Notes under the pieces: generated by a model
What the model saw: the letters and a program-made list of their open reading frames with translations, nothing else
Database searches by the model: none
What the model was told of the DNA's origin: nothing
Shown: piece after piece, positions 7,464 to 16,289 of the stretch
How the letters are laid out: each line of letters opens with the position of its first letter
Numbering within the stretch: the stretch's first letter is position 1
DNA from: Butyrivibrio sp. UBA3740
Lineage (GTDB): Bacteria; Bacillota; Clostridia; Lachnospirales; Lachnospiraceae
Reading direction: 5' to 3'
Assembly: GCA_002372465.1 (NCBI GenBank)
Contig: DFGW01000189.1
Location: 1-23,418, forward strand
DNA: 23,418 nt
Program-made: the position numbers and the translations under genes

Positions 7464-8960
7464 ATGAACAGAAAGAATGCATGGACCACATATTCTGCAA
7501 CCCAGCTTAAAACAGTTGAGAAGTTTGCAGACGATTACAAGGTTTTCCTTGATAATTCAAAGACAGAGCGTGAAGCCATCGATACTATCGTAAACGAGAT
7601 CGAGGCTGCAGGCTACAGAGAGCTCAATACTCTCATTGGCGGTAAGACCAAACTCAAAAAGGGCGACAAGGTTTATTCTGTATGGATGAACAAGTCCATC
7701 GCCATGTTCCAGATCGGTTCAGATCCCCTTGAGGATGGTATGAACATCCTTGGAGCACATATCGATTCTCCAAGACTTGATGTTAAGCAGAACCCACTTT
7801 ATGAGGATGGTGGTTTTGCCTACCTTGATACCCACTACTACGGCGGAATCAAGAAGTATCAGTATGTTGCAATGCCACTGGCTATCCACGGTGTTGTAGT
7901 CAAGAAGGACGGCACAACCGTTCAGCTTAATGTGGGTGAGGATGAGGATGATCCTGTATTCTTCGTATCAGATCTGCTTATTCACCTTGCTCAGGACCAG
8001 ATGGAGAAGAAGGCTTCCAAGGTTATCGAGGGAGAGGCTCTTGATCTGATAGTCGGAAACAGACCATTCGTAATTGACAACAAGCCTGAAAAAGCTGAGA
8101 AGGAGAGTGCAAAGCTTTCCGCAGGTGAGAAGTACGCCATTGCAGCAGAGAAGGAAGAAAAGGCTGAGAGCGGAAAGGTTTCAGGAGCAGTAAGACGCGG
8201 AATCCTTGCTATCCTCAACGACCTTTACGGCTTTGAAGAGGATGATTTCATCTCGGCTGAACTTGAAATCGTACCTGCCGGAAAGGCAAGAGATGCAGGC
8301 TTTGACAGATCCATGATCCTTGGCTATGGCCATGATGACAGGGTATGTGCTTATCCTTCAATGAAGGCTATCCTTGATGTTAAGGCTGTTAAGAGAACTG
8401 CCTGCTGCATTCTTGTAGATAAGGAGGAGATCGGCAGCGTAGGTGCCACAGGTATGAGATCAAAGTTCTTTGAGAACGCTGTGGCAGAGCTTATGAACCT
8501 CACCAAGGAAGGCTACAATGATCTTGCCCTCAGAAGATGCCTTGCCAATTCCTGCATGCTTTCTTCTGACGTTAACGCAGGCTTTGATCCAAGCTATGCA
8601 TCCTGCTTCGAGAAAAAGAATGCCTCCTTCCTGGGACAGGGCCTTGTTTTCTCAAAGTTCACAGGCTCAAGAGGAAAATCAGGCTCCAACGATGCCAACG
8701 CTGAGTTCATCGCTGAGATCAGAAAGGCTTACGATAAGGATGGAATCATCTATCAGACTGCTGAGCTTGGTAAAGTAGATGTTGGCGGCGGCGGAACCAT
8801 CGCATATATCCTTGCGCTTTACGGCATGAACGTTATTGATGCAGGAGTTGCAGTTCTTAACATGCATGCTCCATGGGAAGCCATCAGCAAGGCTGACCTT
8901 TACGAGGCATACAGAGGATATATTTCATTCCTTAAGAACATTGATTTCAAGAACCAGTAA
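7464..8960 (+). CDS. M18 family metallo-aminopeptidase
   Basis: A 498-residue cytoplasmic aminopeptidase of the M18 (aspartyl aminopeptidase, ApeB-like) family, which removes N-terminal residues, usually acidic, from peptides using two metal ions. Recognisable metal-site segments are [10 protein letters not shown] (His99), [12 protein letters not shown] (Asp291), [13 protein letters not shown] (Glu321/Glu322), SSDVNAG (Asp369) and LNMHAPWE (His468), in family order and spacing. Residues about 207-239 form a highly charged Lys/Glu/Ala-rich stretch that looks like a lineage-specific surface insertion. ATG follows AAAGGAG at a normal distance. queA begins 16 bp after the stop. The family is clear; preference for Asp/Glu is known for the family, not shown here. 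Confidence 0.93.
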   Translation: MNRKNAWTTYSATQLKTVEKFADDYKVFLDNSKTEREAIDTIVNEIEAAGYRELNTLIGGKTKLKKGDKVYSVWMNKSIAMFQIGSDPLEDGMNILGAHIDSPRLDVKQNPLYEDGGFAYLDTHYYGGIKKYQYVAMPLAIHGVVVKKDGTTVQLNVGEDEDDPVFFVSDLLIHLAQDQMEKKASKVIEGEALDLIVGNRPFVIDNKPEKAEKESAKLSAGEKYAIAAEKEEKAESGKVSGAVRRGILAILNDLYGFEEDDFISAELEIVPAGKARDAGFDRSMILGYGHDDRVCAYPSMKAILDVKAVKRTACCILVDKEEIGSVGATGMRSKFFENAVAELMNLTKEGYNDLALRRCLANSCMLSSDVNAGFDPSYASCFEKKNASFLGQGLVFSKFTGSRGKSGSNDANAEFIAEIRKAYDKDGIIYQTAELGKVDVGGGGTIAYILALYGMNVIDAGVAVLNMHAPWEAISKADLYEAYRGYISFLKNIDFKNQ

Positions 8961-8976
8961 TTCAGAAAGAACAGTA

Positions 8977-10032
8977 ATGAGTGAGAATAAAGAATTAGGT
9001 CTTTCTACTGCGGATTATTACTTTGATCTTCCACAGGAACTGATAGCTCAGGACCCCATGGAGAAAAGAGATGAGTGCAGACTTCTCGTAGTAGATAAAA
9101 AAAGTGGCGAGGTAAGCCACCACATTTTCAGTGAAATAATAAACTACTTAGAGCCAGGCGATTGCCTGGTTCTAAATAATACTAAGGTTATCCCTGCAAG
9201 ACTCCTTGGAGAAAAGGAGGAGACAGGGGCTGCTGTGGAGATACTTCTTTTAAAGAGAAGAGAAGCTGACATTTGGGAATGCCTTGTAAAGCCCGGCAAG
9301 AAGCTTCGCCCCGGAGCCAGAGTAAGCTTCGGGGGAGGCATCCTTAAGGCTGAGATCATGGACATCGTGGAAGACGGAAACCGTCTGGTAAAGTTCTTTT
9401 ACGAGGGAATATGGGAAGAGGTTTTGGACAGACTAGGTGAGATGCCACTTCCTCCCTACATTACCCATAAACTTCAGGACAAGAACATGTACCAGACTGT
9501 GTACGCCAAATACGAGGGCTCAGCTGCTGCCCCCACAGCAGGACTACACTTTACCAATGACCTTCTGAAGAGGATAGAGGAAAAGGGTGTGGACCTTGCC
9601 TATGTTACTCTTCATGTGGGACTTGGAACCTTCAGACCTGTTAAGGTGACCAATGTAAAGGAACATCACATGCACTCCGAGTGGTATCAGGTTACGCAGG
9701 AGGCTGCTGACAAGATTAATAAGGCAAAAGAGTCCGGGCACAGAATTATCTGCGTTGGAACCACGAGCTGCAGGACCATTGAGAGCGCAGCTGATGAGAG
9801 CGGAAAGCTTTCTGAATGCAGCGATAACACCTCAATATTCATTTACCCAGGATATAAGTTCAAGGTTACAGACTGCCTTATCACCAATTTCCATCTTCCG
9901 GAATCAACGCTGGTTATGCTTGTTTCAGCCCTTGCCGGAAGAGAACATGTACTTTCTGCCTATGAGGAAGCCATTAAGGAGAGATACAGGTTCTTTTCCT
10001 TCGGTGATGCCTGCTTTTTCTACGACAGGTAA
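8977..10032 (+). CDS. queA: S-adenosylmethionine:tRNA ribosyltransferase-isomerase
   Basis: QueA transfers and rearranges the ribosyl group of S-adenosylmethionine onto preQ1-modified tRNA to give epoxyqueuosine, the penultimate step of queuosine synthesis. The 351 residues match the family length. Marks include the N-terminal [56 protein letters not shown] and the C-terminal [16 protein letters not shown]. The frame is open upstream to 8836 inside the aminopeptidase gene, but ATG at 8977 gives the usual QueA N-terminus; the ribosome site AGAAAGA is weak. With only 16 bp after the aminopeptidase gene, translation may be coupled. No tgt or other queuosine gene is within the window. No clear terminator follows. 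Confidence 0.96.
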   Translation: MSENKELGLSTADYYFDLPQELIAQDPMEKRDECRLLVVDKKSGEVSHHIFSEIINYLEPGDCLVLNNTKVIPARLLGEKEETGAAVEILLLKRREADIWECLVKPGKKLRPGARVSFGGGILKAEIMDIVEDGNRLVKFFYEGIWEEVLDRLGEMPLPPYITHKLQDKNMYQTVYAKYEGSAAAPTAGLHFTNDLLKRIEEKGVDLAYVTLHVGLGTFRPVKVTNVKEHHMHSEWYQVTQEAADKINKAKESGHRIICVGTTSCRTIESAADESGKLSECSDNTSIFIYPGYKFKVTDCLITNFHLPESTLVMLVSALAGREHVLSAYEEAIKERYRFFSFGDACFFYDR

Positions 10033-10041
10033 GGAGAGTTA

Positions 10042-10050
10042 TGGTATACT
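10042..10050 (+). promoter_or_regulatory. Possible extended -10 promoter for the PilZ-Ugd-GGDEF operon
   Basis: TGGTATACT matches the extended -10 pattern and lies 44 bp upstream of the PilZ start, in the only gap before this operon. No good -35 is visible. Confidence 0.4.
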
Positions 10051-10094
10051 GGTAAATGAAGTATTTCATAACAGTATGAATATGGGGGTACATT

Positions 10095-10451
10095 ATGGAA
10101 GATAAGAGAAAACACAAAAGACTTGAACTTACCGGCGAACTTTTGCTTAAGACTCTGGGCAGTAGTGATGGCCCACAGGCAGCAAACATTGAGATTACCG
10201 ATTGTTCAAGGGATGGACTTGGATTTTCCACAGACGCTCAGCTTGTCATTGGCAACAACTATGAGGCCAATCTTACTCTCTGGACCAAAGAGACTCTTCA
10301 CGTATTCGTGCAGATCGTAAGAGCAGCCAAGACTGATGACGTATTCCACTATGGCGGAATCTTCATCGGAATGCCTGACTCTGACAAGATGAGAATTGAG
10401 GTCTATGAGACCGTAGAAGACCAGCTAAAGGAGCAGAAAGCTAATTCATGA
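10095..10451 (+). CDS. PilZ domain c-di-GMP receptor protein
   Basis: A 118-residue single-domain PilZ protein. Both c-di-GMP-binding signatures are intact: RxxxR at residues 5-9 (RKHKR) and DxSxxG at 36-41 (DCSRDG), with a later YGGIFIG strand. Binding of c-di-GMP is therefore expected, and such small PilZ proteins act as switchable adaptors or allosteric regulators. ATG follows GGGGG. Its last 4 bp overlap the start of the UDP-glucose dehydrogenase gene, which means translational coupling and suggests that it regulates that enzyme or the polysaccharide pathway it feeds. A GGDEF-type protein follows in the same operon. The PilZ call is strong; the partner is inferred from context only. Confidence 0.88.
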   Translation: MEDKRKHKRLELTGELLLKTLGSSDGPQAANIEITDCSRDGLGFSTDAQLVIGNNYEANLTLWTKETLHVFVQIVRAAKTDDVFHYGGIFIGMPDSDKMRIEVYETVEDQLKEQKANS

Positions 10452-11632
10452 AAATAGCAGTAGTAGGAACCGGATATGTGGGACTTTCCAATTCGGTTCT
10501 TTTATCACAGTATAACGACGTAAAGGCAGTAGATATCATTCCTGAGAAGGTGGACCTTATTAACAGCAGGAAGTCTCCAATTGTTGATAAAGAGATCGAA
10601 GAGTACCTTGCAACAAAGGACCTCCGTCTCGAGGCTACAACTGATGCGTCATACGCATACAGGGATGCTGATTTTGTAATAGTTTCTACACCGACTAACT
10701 ACGACGAGAAACTCAATTACTTTGACACCTCTTCAGTTGTAAGTGTTGTAGATCAGGTCAGGAGAGAGAATCCCGAGGCCTTTATTGTTATCAAGTCAAC
10801 AATACCTGTAGGATATACAGAGGAGCTTCGTGAGACCTATCATACAGATCACATCATGTTCTCACCGGAGTTTTTAAGAGAGGGACATGCTCTTTACGAT
10901 AACCTTTATCCATCCAGGATCATCGTAGGTTATGATACGGACAGTGAAGAGGCGGAAGAGAGAGCTCACATGTTTGCGGATCTGCTTAAGCAGGGAGCCA
11001 AGAAGGAGAATATTGATGTTCTGTTCATGAACTCCACAGAGGCAGAGTCAGTTAAGCTCTTCGCCAACACTTTCCTTGCTCTCAGAGTATCTTTCTTTAA
11101 TGAGCTTGATACCTATGCAGAGGTAAGGGGCCTTAACACCAGGAATATTATCGATGGTGTCTGCCTTGATCCGAGAGTAGGCAATTTCTATAATAACCCG
11201 TCCTTTGGTTACGGCGGCTATTGCCTCCCTAAGGACACCAAGCAGCTTTTGGCCAACTATGAGGATGTTCCCAACAACCTCATTACAGCCATTGTGGAAG
11301 CCAACAGGACCAGAAAGGACTTCATTGCTGACAGAGTCTGGGCTCTTCACCCTAAGAAGGTCGGAGTATACAGACTTACCATGAAGGCCGGCTCTGACAA
11401 CTTCAGACAGTCAGCCATCCAGGGCATTATGAAGAGAATCAAGTCCAGGGGCATTGAGTGCGTGGTTTATGAGCCCACCCTTAAGGATGATGATTTCTTT
11501 AACTCTCCGGTTGAGCGCGATCTGGATAAGTTTAAGAAGGAGTGTGATTTTATAATCGCTAACCGTCTTACCGATGAACTTTCAGACGTAGTGGACAAGG
11601 TTTACACCAGAGACCTTTTTGGTAACGAATAA
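10448..11632 (+). CDS. ugd: UDP-glucose 6-dehydrogenase family protein
   Basis: A 394-residue nucleotide-sugar dehydrogenase that would oxidise UDP-glucose twice with NAD+ to UDP-glucuronate, a precursor of acidic exopolysaccharides and cell-surface glycans. Visible are the N-terminal Rossmann loop GTGYVG (7-12), [24 protein letters not shown] around 138-146, the substrate loop with catalytic Cys259 in [14 protein letters not shown], and the C-terminal domain ending near [10 protein letters not shown]. Its length and short C-terminal end resemble the streptococcal/enteric Ugd type. ATGA overlap with the PilZ gene indicates coupled translation. UDP-GlcNAc or GDP-mannose dehydrogenases share the fold, but the sequence details favour UDP-glucose. 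Confidence 0.87.
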   Translation: MKIAVVGTGYVGLSNSVLLSQYNDVKAVDIIPEKVDLINSRKSPIVDKEIEEYLATKDLRLEATTDASYAYRDADFVIVSTPTNYDEKLNYFDTSSVVSVVDQVRRENPEAFIVIKSTIPVGYTEELRETYHTDHIMFSPEFLREGHALYDNLYPSRIIVGYDTDSEEAEERAHMFADLLKQGAKKENIDVLFMNSTEAESVKLFANTFLALRVSFFNELDTYAEVRGLNTRNIIDGVCLDPRVGNFYNNPSFGYGGYCLPKDTKQLLANYEDVPNNLITAIVEANRTRKDFIADRVWALHPKKVGVYRLTMKAGSDNFRQSAIQGIMKRIKSRGIECVVYEPTLKDDDFFNSPVERDLDKFKKECDFIIANRLTDELSDVVDKVYTRDLFGNE

Positions 11633-11642
11633 GAATTGAATT

Positions 11643-12623
11643 ATGGCGCATATAATAAATGATCAGGAAGCTTTATCCATAAGTATTGCATTGGCAAACC
11701 TTTATCAGATTGTGGTTCTGGTAAAGGACAAGGACAGTTTATGCCATGTGATGGAGTGGGAGAAGGGTCTTGATCATTTTGCCATTAATGATGGCGAGAG
11801 CTTTTCGCAGTTATGTGAAAACGTCTATAAAAACATCCATCCTGAAGACAGGGAGGAATTCCTGATTCTTTCAGGGCAGGAGAAGATACACGAGGCTTTA
11901 TCCAGGGAGATACACATATCAGCAGAGTGCAGATTAAGGCACTCAGATTCCGGCTACTACTGGTCCAGGATTACCATTTGCAATGCAAAGGTTGAGAACA
12001 GCCCTTTAGGCAGGGAGTATCTGTTTCTGGTGCAGGACATTCATGAATCCAGGGTAAAAGAGATACAGGAAAACGCTCTGATGCTCCGTAAGCTTTACAA
12101 CCTGCAGACCAGGTACGATGAACTGTTTGAGGAGAACATGACAGATTCCCTGACAGGCTGTTATAACCGCAAGGGCTTTAAGTACTATGAAGCTGCAACC
12201 ATTGAGGAGGCCAAAAAAGAGGGTAAGAGCCTGTTTGTAGCTGTAATTGACTTAAACGGCCTTAAGCACCTCAATGACACCTACGGCCATGAAGCAGGCG
12301 ATATTGGAATCAGAACCGTTGCGGATGCCCTTAGGGCCTCTGCTCCTGAAGGGGCGAAGATCATAAGGACAGGGGGCGATGAGCTACTGGTGTTTGCAGC
12401 TCTTTTAAGTGACAGTAAGGAGCCGGAAGAGATGGGAGATCGCCTTTCAGGGTATCTAAAAAATTACAATGACACCCACGTTCATCCCTTTGATGTGGCA
12501 GCCAGCTTTGGCTATATATTTGAGCCCATAGGAGAAGGCGTTACAAGTCTTGAGAAATACATAGAGATCGCTGATGAAAAGATGTATCAGATGAAAGAAT
12601 CTACTGACCCCTACAGAAGGTAG
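11643..12623 (+). CDS. PAS-GGDEF protein with a GGDEL active-site variant
   Basis: A 326-residue soluble protein with a PAS-like fold (about 15-135, including YYWSRITI), a short helical linker (about 136-165) and a C-terminal GGDEF domain (about 166-322). DSLTGCYNRKGF and DLNGLKHLNDTYGHEAGD are normal, but the signature reads GGDEL (244-248). The catalytic GGDE residues are kept and only the last Phe is changed, so cyclase activity is plausible but not certain. No RxxD inhibitory site is seen. It starts 10 bp after ugd with only a weak ribosome site, and a strong terminator follows. Co-transcription with a PilZ receptor and Ugd suggests local c-di-GMP control of polysaccharide synthesis. Confidence 0.85.
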   Translation: MAHIINDQEALSISIALANLYQIVVLVKDKDSLCHVMEWEKGLDHFAINDGESFSQLCENVYKNIHPEDREEFLILSGQEKIHEALSREIHISAECRLRHSDSGYYWSRITICNAKVENSPLGREYLFLVQDIHESRVKEIQENALMLRKLYNLQTRYDELFEENMTDSLTGCYNRKGFKYYEAATIEEAKKEGKSLFVAVIDLNGLKHLNDTYGHEAGDIGIRTVADALRASAPEGAKIIRTGGDELLVFAALLSDSKEPEEMGDRLSGYLKNYNDTHVHPFDVAASFGYIFEPIGEGVTSLEKYIEIADEKMYQMKESTDPYRR

Positions 12624-12634
12624 GAGGTTTAAGG

Positions 12635-12671
12635 AACAGGGACTGTTTGTTGTGAGACAGTCCCTGTTTTT
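12635..12671 (+). terminator. Strong intrinsic terminator after the PilZ-Ugd-GGDEF operon
   Basis: AACAGGGACTGT (12635-12646) pairs perfectly with ACAGTCCCTGTT (12657-12668), a 12-bp stem with a 10-base loop, followed by a run of five T. Confidence 0.88.
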
Positions 12672-12707
12672 GTGGGAATAAGTGGTATTATTTTGCTGTT
12701 TTGTCTG

Positions 12708-12736
12708 TTGAGATGGGGATTTTTGGATGGTATAGT
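12708..12736 (+). promoter_or_regulatory. Promoter of hflKC
   Basis: TTGAGA (12708-12713), a 17-bp spacer and TATAGT (12731-12736), with TGG directly before the -10 (12728-12730), an extended -10. It lies 24 bp ahead of the hflK start and after the previous terminator. Confidence 0.7.
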
Positions 12737-12760
12737 CTTTTTATACAGGAGGAAAGTGTT

Positions 12761-13729
12761 ATGAGACTAAGAGAGAAAAGAGAATTTGATGCAGCAAAGG
12801 TTGGAAGGACAACGCTTCTCATCGTGATAGGGTTATTCGTCTTATCTGTGATATTTGGCTCCTTCTACAACGTAAGTGAGCAGGAGCAGGCGGTTGTTAC
12901 CCAGTTTGGAAAGGTTGTGGCAACCAATTCTGCGGGGTTATATTTCAAGATTCCTTTTATCCAGAGAGTTCACAAGGTTGATATGACAACCCATGGTATT
13001 GGAATCGGTTATGTTTTGGATGGAAATGGTCAGAACATTACCATCGACGATGAAGGAATCATGATCACTTCAGACTTTAACTTTGTAGATATTGATTTCT
13101 ACCTGGAATATAAGGTCAGTGATCCGGTGGCTTACATCTACAACACGGATAAGCCTGAGAACATTATGAAGAACATTGCTCTTGCAAGCATACGTTCCAC
13201 AGTAATTGACTATCCTGTAGATGAAGTTATCACAACTGCAAAGGGGCAGATTCAGTCAGAGGCTAAGGAGAGACTTTCAAAAGCACTTCAGGAAGAGAAC
13301 GTTGGACTGACAGTTGTTAACCTCTCTGTACAGGACGCAGAGCCACCGACAGATGAGATCAAGCAGGCCTTCAAAGCCGTTGAGACTGCCAAGCAGGGAA
13401 AAGAAACTGCTGTAAACAATGCAAAGAAATACCAGAGCGAGCAGGTTCCTGCTGCTGAGGCTGAAGCGGACAGGATTGTCCAGAATGCTGAGGCACAGAA
13501 AGCTGCAAGAATTGCAGAAGCTGAAGGTGAAACAGCGAAGTTTAACAGCATTTTTGAAGAATACAGCAAATACCCTCTTATAACCAAGCAGAGAATGTTC
13601 TACGAGGCAATGGAAAATGTTCTTCCTGATGCCAAGGTTATCATCACAGACGGCAAGACAGAGCAGATGCTTCCGCTGGAGAGCTTTAGCACAAACCAGA
13701 CAGTGGGAACAACTACTGAAGGTAACTAA
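12761..13729 (+). CDS. hflK: SPFH/band-7 membrane protein HflK
   Basis: A 322-residue HflK-type stomatin/prohibitin protein. In other bacteria HflK and HflC form a large membrane cage around the AAA protease FtsH. One membrane segment lies at about 16-33, followed by the SPFH domain with SEQEQAVVTQFGKV (39-52) and a long Ala/Glu-rich coiled coil (about 225-270) ending in AEAEGETAKFNSIFEEY, typical of HflK. The ORF can be extended to TTG at 12701, but ATG at 12761 is preceded by AGGAGG, and the longer form would start upstream of the -35 of its own promoter. hflC follows after 35 bp. No ftsH is in the window. Confidence 0.9.
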   Translation: MRLREKREFDAAKVGRTTLLIVIGLFVLSVIFGSFYNVSEQEQAVVTQFGKVVATNSAGLYFKIPFIQRVHKVDMTTHGIGIGYVLDGNGQNITIDDEGIMITSDFNFVDIDFYLEYKVSDPVAYIYNTDKPENIMKNIALASIRSTVIDYPVDEVITTAKGQIQSEAKERLSKALQEENVGLTVVNLSVQDAEPPTDEIKQAFKAVETAKQGKETAVNNAKKYQSEQVPAAEAEADRIVQNAEAQKAARIAEAEGETAKFNSIFEEYSKYPLITKQRMFYEAMENVLPDAKVIITDGKTEQMLPLESFSTNQTVGTTTEGN

Positions 13730-13764
13730 AGAACAATTCAAAAATTAAGTTGAGGGATAAAAAT

Positions 13765-14640
13765 ATGAAGAAGAAAGTAACAGGGACTTTTATAGTCATA
13801 ATAATTGTAGTAGCAGCAATAATCCTGGGTAACGCCTTATACACAGTTCACCAGAAGGAATATGTTGCAGTAAGACAGTTCGGTAAGATCGTAAAGGTTG
13901 AATCAGATCCCGGACTTAAGATGATAACACCCTTTGTACAGACAACACAGCGCATCAGTGCAGCCACCAAGATATATGATATTCCTGCATCTGATGTTAT
14001 CACCAAGGACAAAAAGTCCATGATCACAGACACCTATGTTTTGTGGAAGGTTATCGATCCCGTTAAGTACATCCAGTCACTTAATGCACTGGATGCAAGA
14101 GCACAGGAGAGAATTGAAGCAGCTGTCTACAACGCAACCAAGACTGCAATATCTTCCATGACCCAGGATGAGGTAATAGATTCAAGAGGAGAAGCCCTCA
14201 CAAAACTCATCACAACAGATGCCAACTCCGATATGTCAGGATATGGTATTGAGATCGTGAAGGCAGAGATCAAGGCCCTTGACCTTCCGGATGATAACAG
14301 AACGGCCGTATATGAGAGAATGATCTCAGAGCGTAACAATATAGCAGCTTCCTACGAGGCTGAAGGTAACGCAGAAGCCCAGAAGATCAAGAACGAGACA
14401 GACAAGAAGGTTGCTATCTTAAAAGCTGACGCTGAGAAGACTGCAGCAAAGCTTGCCGGTGAAGGCGAAGCTGAGTACATGAAGACCCTGTCAGAGGCTT
14501 ACAATACTCCTGAGAAGTCAGAGTTCTACAACTTTATGAGATCGCTGGATGCCTTTGAGGAGTCTCTTGGAAATGGTGAAAAGACAATCATCCTAGATAA
14601 GAATTCAGAACTGGCCAGGATGTTCTACGCCAACTACTAA
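13765..14640 (+). CDS. hflC: SPFH/band-7 membrane protein HflC
   Basis: A 291-residue HflC-type partner of HflK. A membrane segment lies at about 7-24, then the SPFH domain beginning HQKEYVAVRQFGKIV, the conserved EIVKAEIKALDLPDDNRTAVYERM segment, an Ala/Glu/Lys-rich coiled coil and the typical HflC end (SEFYNFMRSLDAFEESL, then a hydrophobic strand). The frame is open from TTG at 13750, but ATG at 13765 follows GAGGG at the right distance. Gene order hflK-hflC with a shared promoter and a terminator after hflC indicates a two-gene operon. Confidence 0.92.
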   Translation: MKKKVTGTFIVIIIVVAAIILGNALYTVHQKEYVAVRQFGKIVKVESDPGLKMITPFVQTTQRISAATKIYDIPASDVITKDKKSMITDTYVLWKVIDPVKYIQSLNALDARAQERIEAAVYNATKTAISSMTQDEVIDSRGEALTKLITTDANSDMSGYGIEIVKAEIKALDLPDDNRTAVYERMISERNNIAASYEAEGNAEAQKIKNETDKKVAILKADAEKTAAKLAGEGEAEYMKTLSEAYNTPEKSEFYNFMRSLDAFEESLGNGEKTIILDKNSELARMFYANY

Positions 14641-14662
14641 TCTTAAATAAATATTTTTATAG

Positions 14663-14694
14663 AAGGGATTGCTGATAATAGCAATCCCTTTTTT
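14663..14694 (+). terminator. Strong intrinsic terminator after hflC
   Basis: AAGGGATTGCT (14663-14673) pairs perfectly with AGCAATCCCTT (14680-14690) around a six-base loop and runs into six T. It separates hflKC from the phosphosignalling cluster. Confidence 0.9.
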
Positions 14695-14723
14695 GTGTGG
14701 GATATATGGAAAAAGGTCAAGAC

Positions 14724-14751
14724 TTGTACTAAAATAAATTTATATTATTTT
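14724..14751 (+). promoter_or_regulatory. Possible promoter of the phosphosignalling operon
   Basis: TTGTAC (14724-14729), 16 bp, TATTTT (14746-14751) in a very AT-rich stretch. It would leave only a very short leader before the ribosome site at 14758. Other -10-like hexamers (TAAAAT at 14730, TATATT at 14741) are present, so the exact promoter is unsure; that one lies between the hflC terminator and 14770 is likely. Confidence 0.3.
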
Positions 14752-14769
14752 AATAATGGAGGTAGCAGT

Positions 14770-15150
14770 ATGTTTAATGCACAGTATCTAATTGGGAGTT
14801 CAATCATTGCAACGGTTATTTCTCTTATTCTGGTTATTCTTCTGTATATCTATGTTCTTCCGGAAAGTAAGAGACCACATCTCAACAAACTCTTTACCTT
14901 TATCCATGACTTCCTTTCTATCAAAACTCTTTGGATAGACAAAATCTTCAGATTCTTCTTCGTTTTGTCAGCGGTATCTTCCCTTGTATACGGCATTTTC
15001 ATGCTGTTCAACGATAATACTTTCCTTTTGGGCATTGCACTGATCGTATTCGGCCCCATTGTAAGCAGAGTTGTTTATGAGATCATGCTTTTGACTGTAA
15101 TGCTTGTTCAGAATGTAATCGAAATCAATGAACAGCTTAAGAAAAGATAA
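14770..15150 (+). CDS. Small DUF4282-like membrane protein
   Basis: A 126-residue membrane protein with about three hydrophobic segments (about 9-29, 63-80 and 86-106). The C-terminal part, a Gly-rich hydrophobic stretch running into FGPIVSRVVYEIMLL and then an Asn/Glu helix ending INEQLKKR, resembles DUF4282 proteins, whose function is unknown. The frame extends upstream, but ATG at 14770 follows GGAGG; the upstream part lies in the promoter region. It is 18 bp from the following FHA gene and on the same strand, so it is probably the first gene of the operon and may be a membrane partner of the signalling proteins. The DUF match is by pattern only. Confidence 0.7.
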   Translation: MFNAQYLIGSSIIATVISLILVILLYIYVLPESKRPHLNKLFTFIHDFLSIKTLWIDKIFRFFFVLSAVSSLVYGIFMLFNDNTFLLGIALIVFGPIVSRVVYEIMLLTVMLVQNVIEINEQLKKR

Positions 15151-15168
15151 ATAGGAGGAGGTTGTGTT

Positions 15169-15693
15169 ATGACTATCAATGGTCTTAGCGGACAATATGC
15201 CAATCAGGTCTTTCCGTTAAACGGACAGATGGTGTTTGGAAGAAATGTTAATTCCTGCAACATACTCTTTTCCGATGACACAAAGGGTATAAGCAGGATG
15301 CACTGTAAGATTGAAGCCAATGGCGATACTGTTACCATTACAGACCTTGGTTCTTCCTATGGGACCTTTGTCAACGGAAACAAGCTTCAGCCTTATTCTC
15401 CGAGAAAGCTGAATGTGGGAGATACATTCTATCTGGGAGATAAAAACAATCTGTTCTCACTTACAGGTGTAGCAGCTGCTGCAGCTCCTGAAGAAGTGGT
15501 TGCCAATATCGAAAAATCAGACGACAAGTCTTTGCTTATTGCAGGTATAGTACTTGGAGCGATTATAGTCATTGGACTTATAGTGGCCATGATACAGCGC
15601 CTTACAAGACCTGCAGAACCATGGTATATCCAGATACTTGAGCAAATGTTTATACAATTTATTGACACCAGGAGGATTATGTTATGGAGATGA
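15169..15693 (+). CDS. FHA domain protein with one membrane segment
   Basis: A 174-residue protein. Residues 1-98 form a forkhead-associated domain, a reader of phosphothreonine, with all core residues: FGR (23-25), SRMH (42-45), SSYGTFVNG (62-70). An Ala/acidic linker leads to a hydrophobic segment at about 122-142 and a tail of about 32 residues, presumably outside. The FHA would face the cytoplasm at the membrane. It is clearly related to the FHA of the kinase encoded at 17332-18687 (shared G-x-x-G-x-Y-A-x-Q-x-F opening and GISRxHC core), pointing to duplication. AGGAGG precedes ATG. The end overlaps the next gene by 10 bp. Its phosphoprotein partner is unknown. Confidence 0.88.
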   Translation: MTINGLSGQYANQVFPLNGQMVFGRNVNSCNILFSDDTKGISRMHCKIEANGDTVTITDLGSSYGTFVNGNKLQPYSPRKLNVGDTFYLGDKNNLFSLTGVAAAAAPEEVVANIEKSDDKSLLIAGIVLGAIIVIGLIVAMIQRLTRPAEPWYIQILEQMFIQFIDTRRIMLWR

Positions 15694-16289
15694 AAAAATG
15701 CCCAAACGGTCATTACTATGATGCATCAATACACGCAGAGTGCCCATACTGCAACAATGCAGCAGGGTCGGGCGCAACACTTCCGCTGGGCGGGTTTAAT
15801 GCTGGTGGTGAAGTGACAGTTGGAGGAACTCCCACTATGCCGGTTTCAGGTGCAGCAGGGGATGGAAGCCGTACAGTGGCCTTAAGCCAATCAGTAAATA
15901 ATGGAGATTCTGACGAGGGAAGAACCGTTGCCCTTATTCAGGAGGACAAGGGAATCGATCCTGTAGTTGGATGGATTGTCTGCATTGACGGAAAAGAGAA
16001 GGGAAGAGATTACAAGATCCATGCTGATAATAATTTCATCGGAAGAAGCGACAGGATGGACATCTGCATCAGAGGAGATGAGACCATCTCCCGTGAGAAT
16101 CATGCAGTTATCAGTTACGACGTGATCGACAATACTTATTATTTCCGTCCCGGAGATGGAAGAGCTATCATCAGATTAAATGACAAGGCACTTTTTGAAG
16201 CAACCGTAATCAAGGCTTACGATAAGATTACTATCGGTAAGACACAGTTTTTGTTTGTTCCATTCTGTGGGGATGATTTCCAATGGTAA
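15684..16289 (+). CDS. Zinc-ribbon and FHA domain protein with repeated Thr motifs
   Basis: A 201-residue soluble protein. The N-terminus KCPNGHYYD...ECPYC holds three cysteines (C6, C20, C23) with a His at 10, a zinc-ribbon-like knuckle. A flexible linker (about 27-90) carries two near-identical RTVAL motifs at 63-67 and 80-84, plus ATLP (31-34) and PTMP (49-53 region). Residues about 96-195 form an FHA domain with IGRS (119-122) and SRENH (136-140); the usual N-G loop is degenerate. An FHA preceded by phosphorylatable Thr recalls GarA/OdhI switch proteins, which bind their own phospho-Thr. AGGAGG lies 8 bases before ATG. It overlaps the genes on both sides (10 bp upstream, 7 bp downstream). 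The switch role is inference. Confidence 0.85.
   Translation: MEMKKCPNGHYYDASIHAECPYCNNAAGSGATLPLGGFNAGGEVTVGGTPTMPVSGAAGDGSRTVALSQSVNNGDSDEGRTVALIQEDKGIDPVVGWIVCIDGKEKGRDYKIHADNNFIGRSDRMDICIRGDETISRENHAVISYDVIDNTYYFRPGDGRAIIRLNDKALFEATVIKAYDKITIGKTQFLFVPFCGDDFQW

Noticed and set aside
10033..10094. Terminator after queA
   Set aside because: Only weak imperfect pairings with no T-run; queA transcripts may read into the PilZ operon.
13277..13741. Minus-strand, Cys-rich frame opposite the 3' part of hflK
   Set aside because: Shadow of the Ala/Glu coiled-coil codons (GCA/GAA read in reverse); not a real Cys-rich protein.
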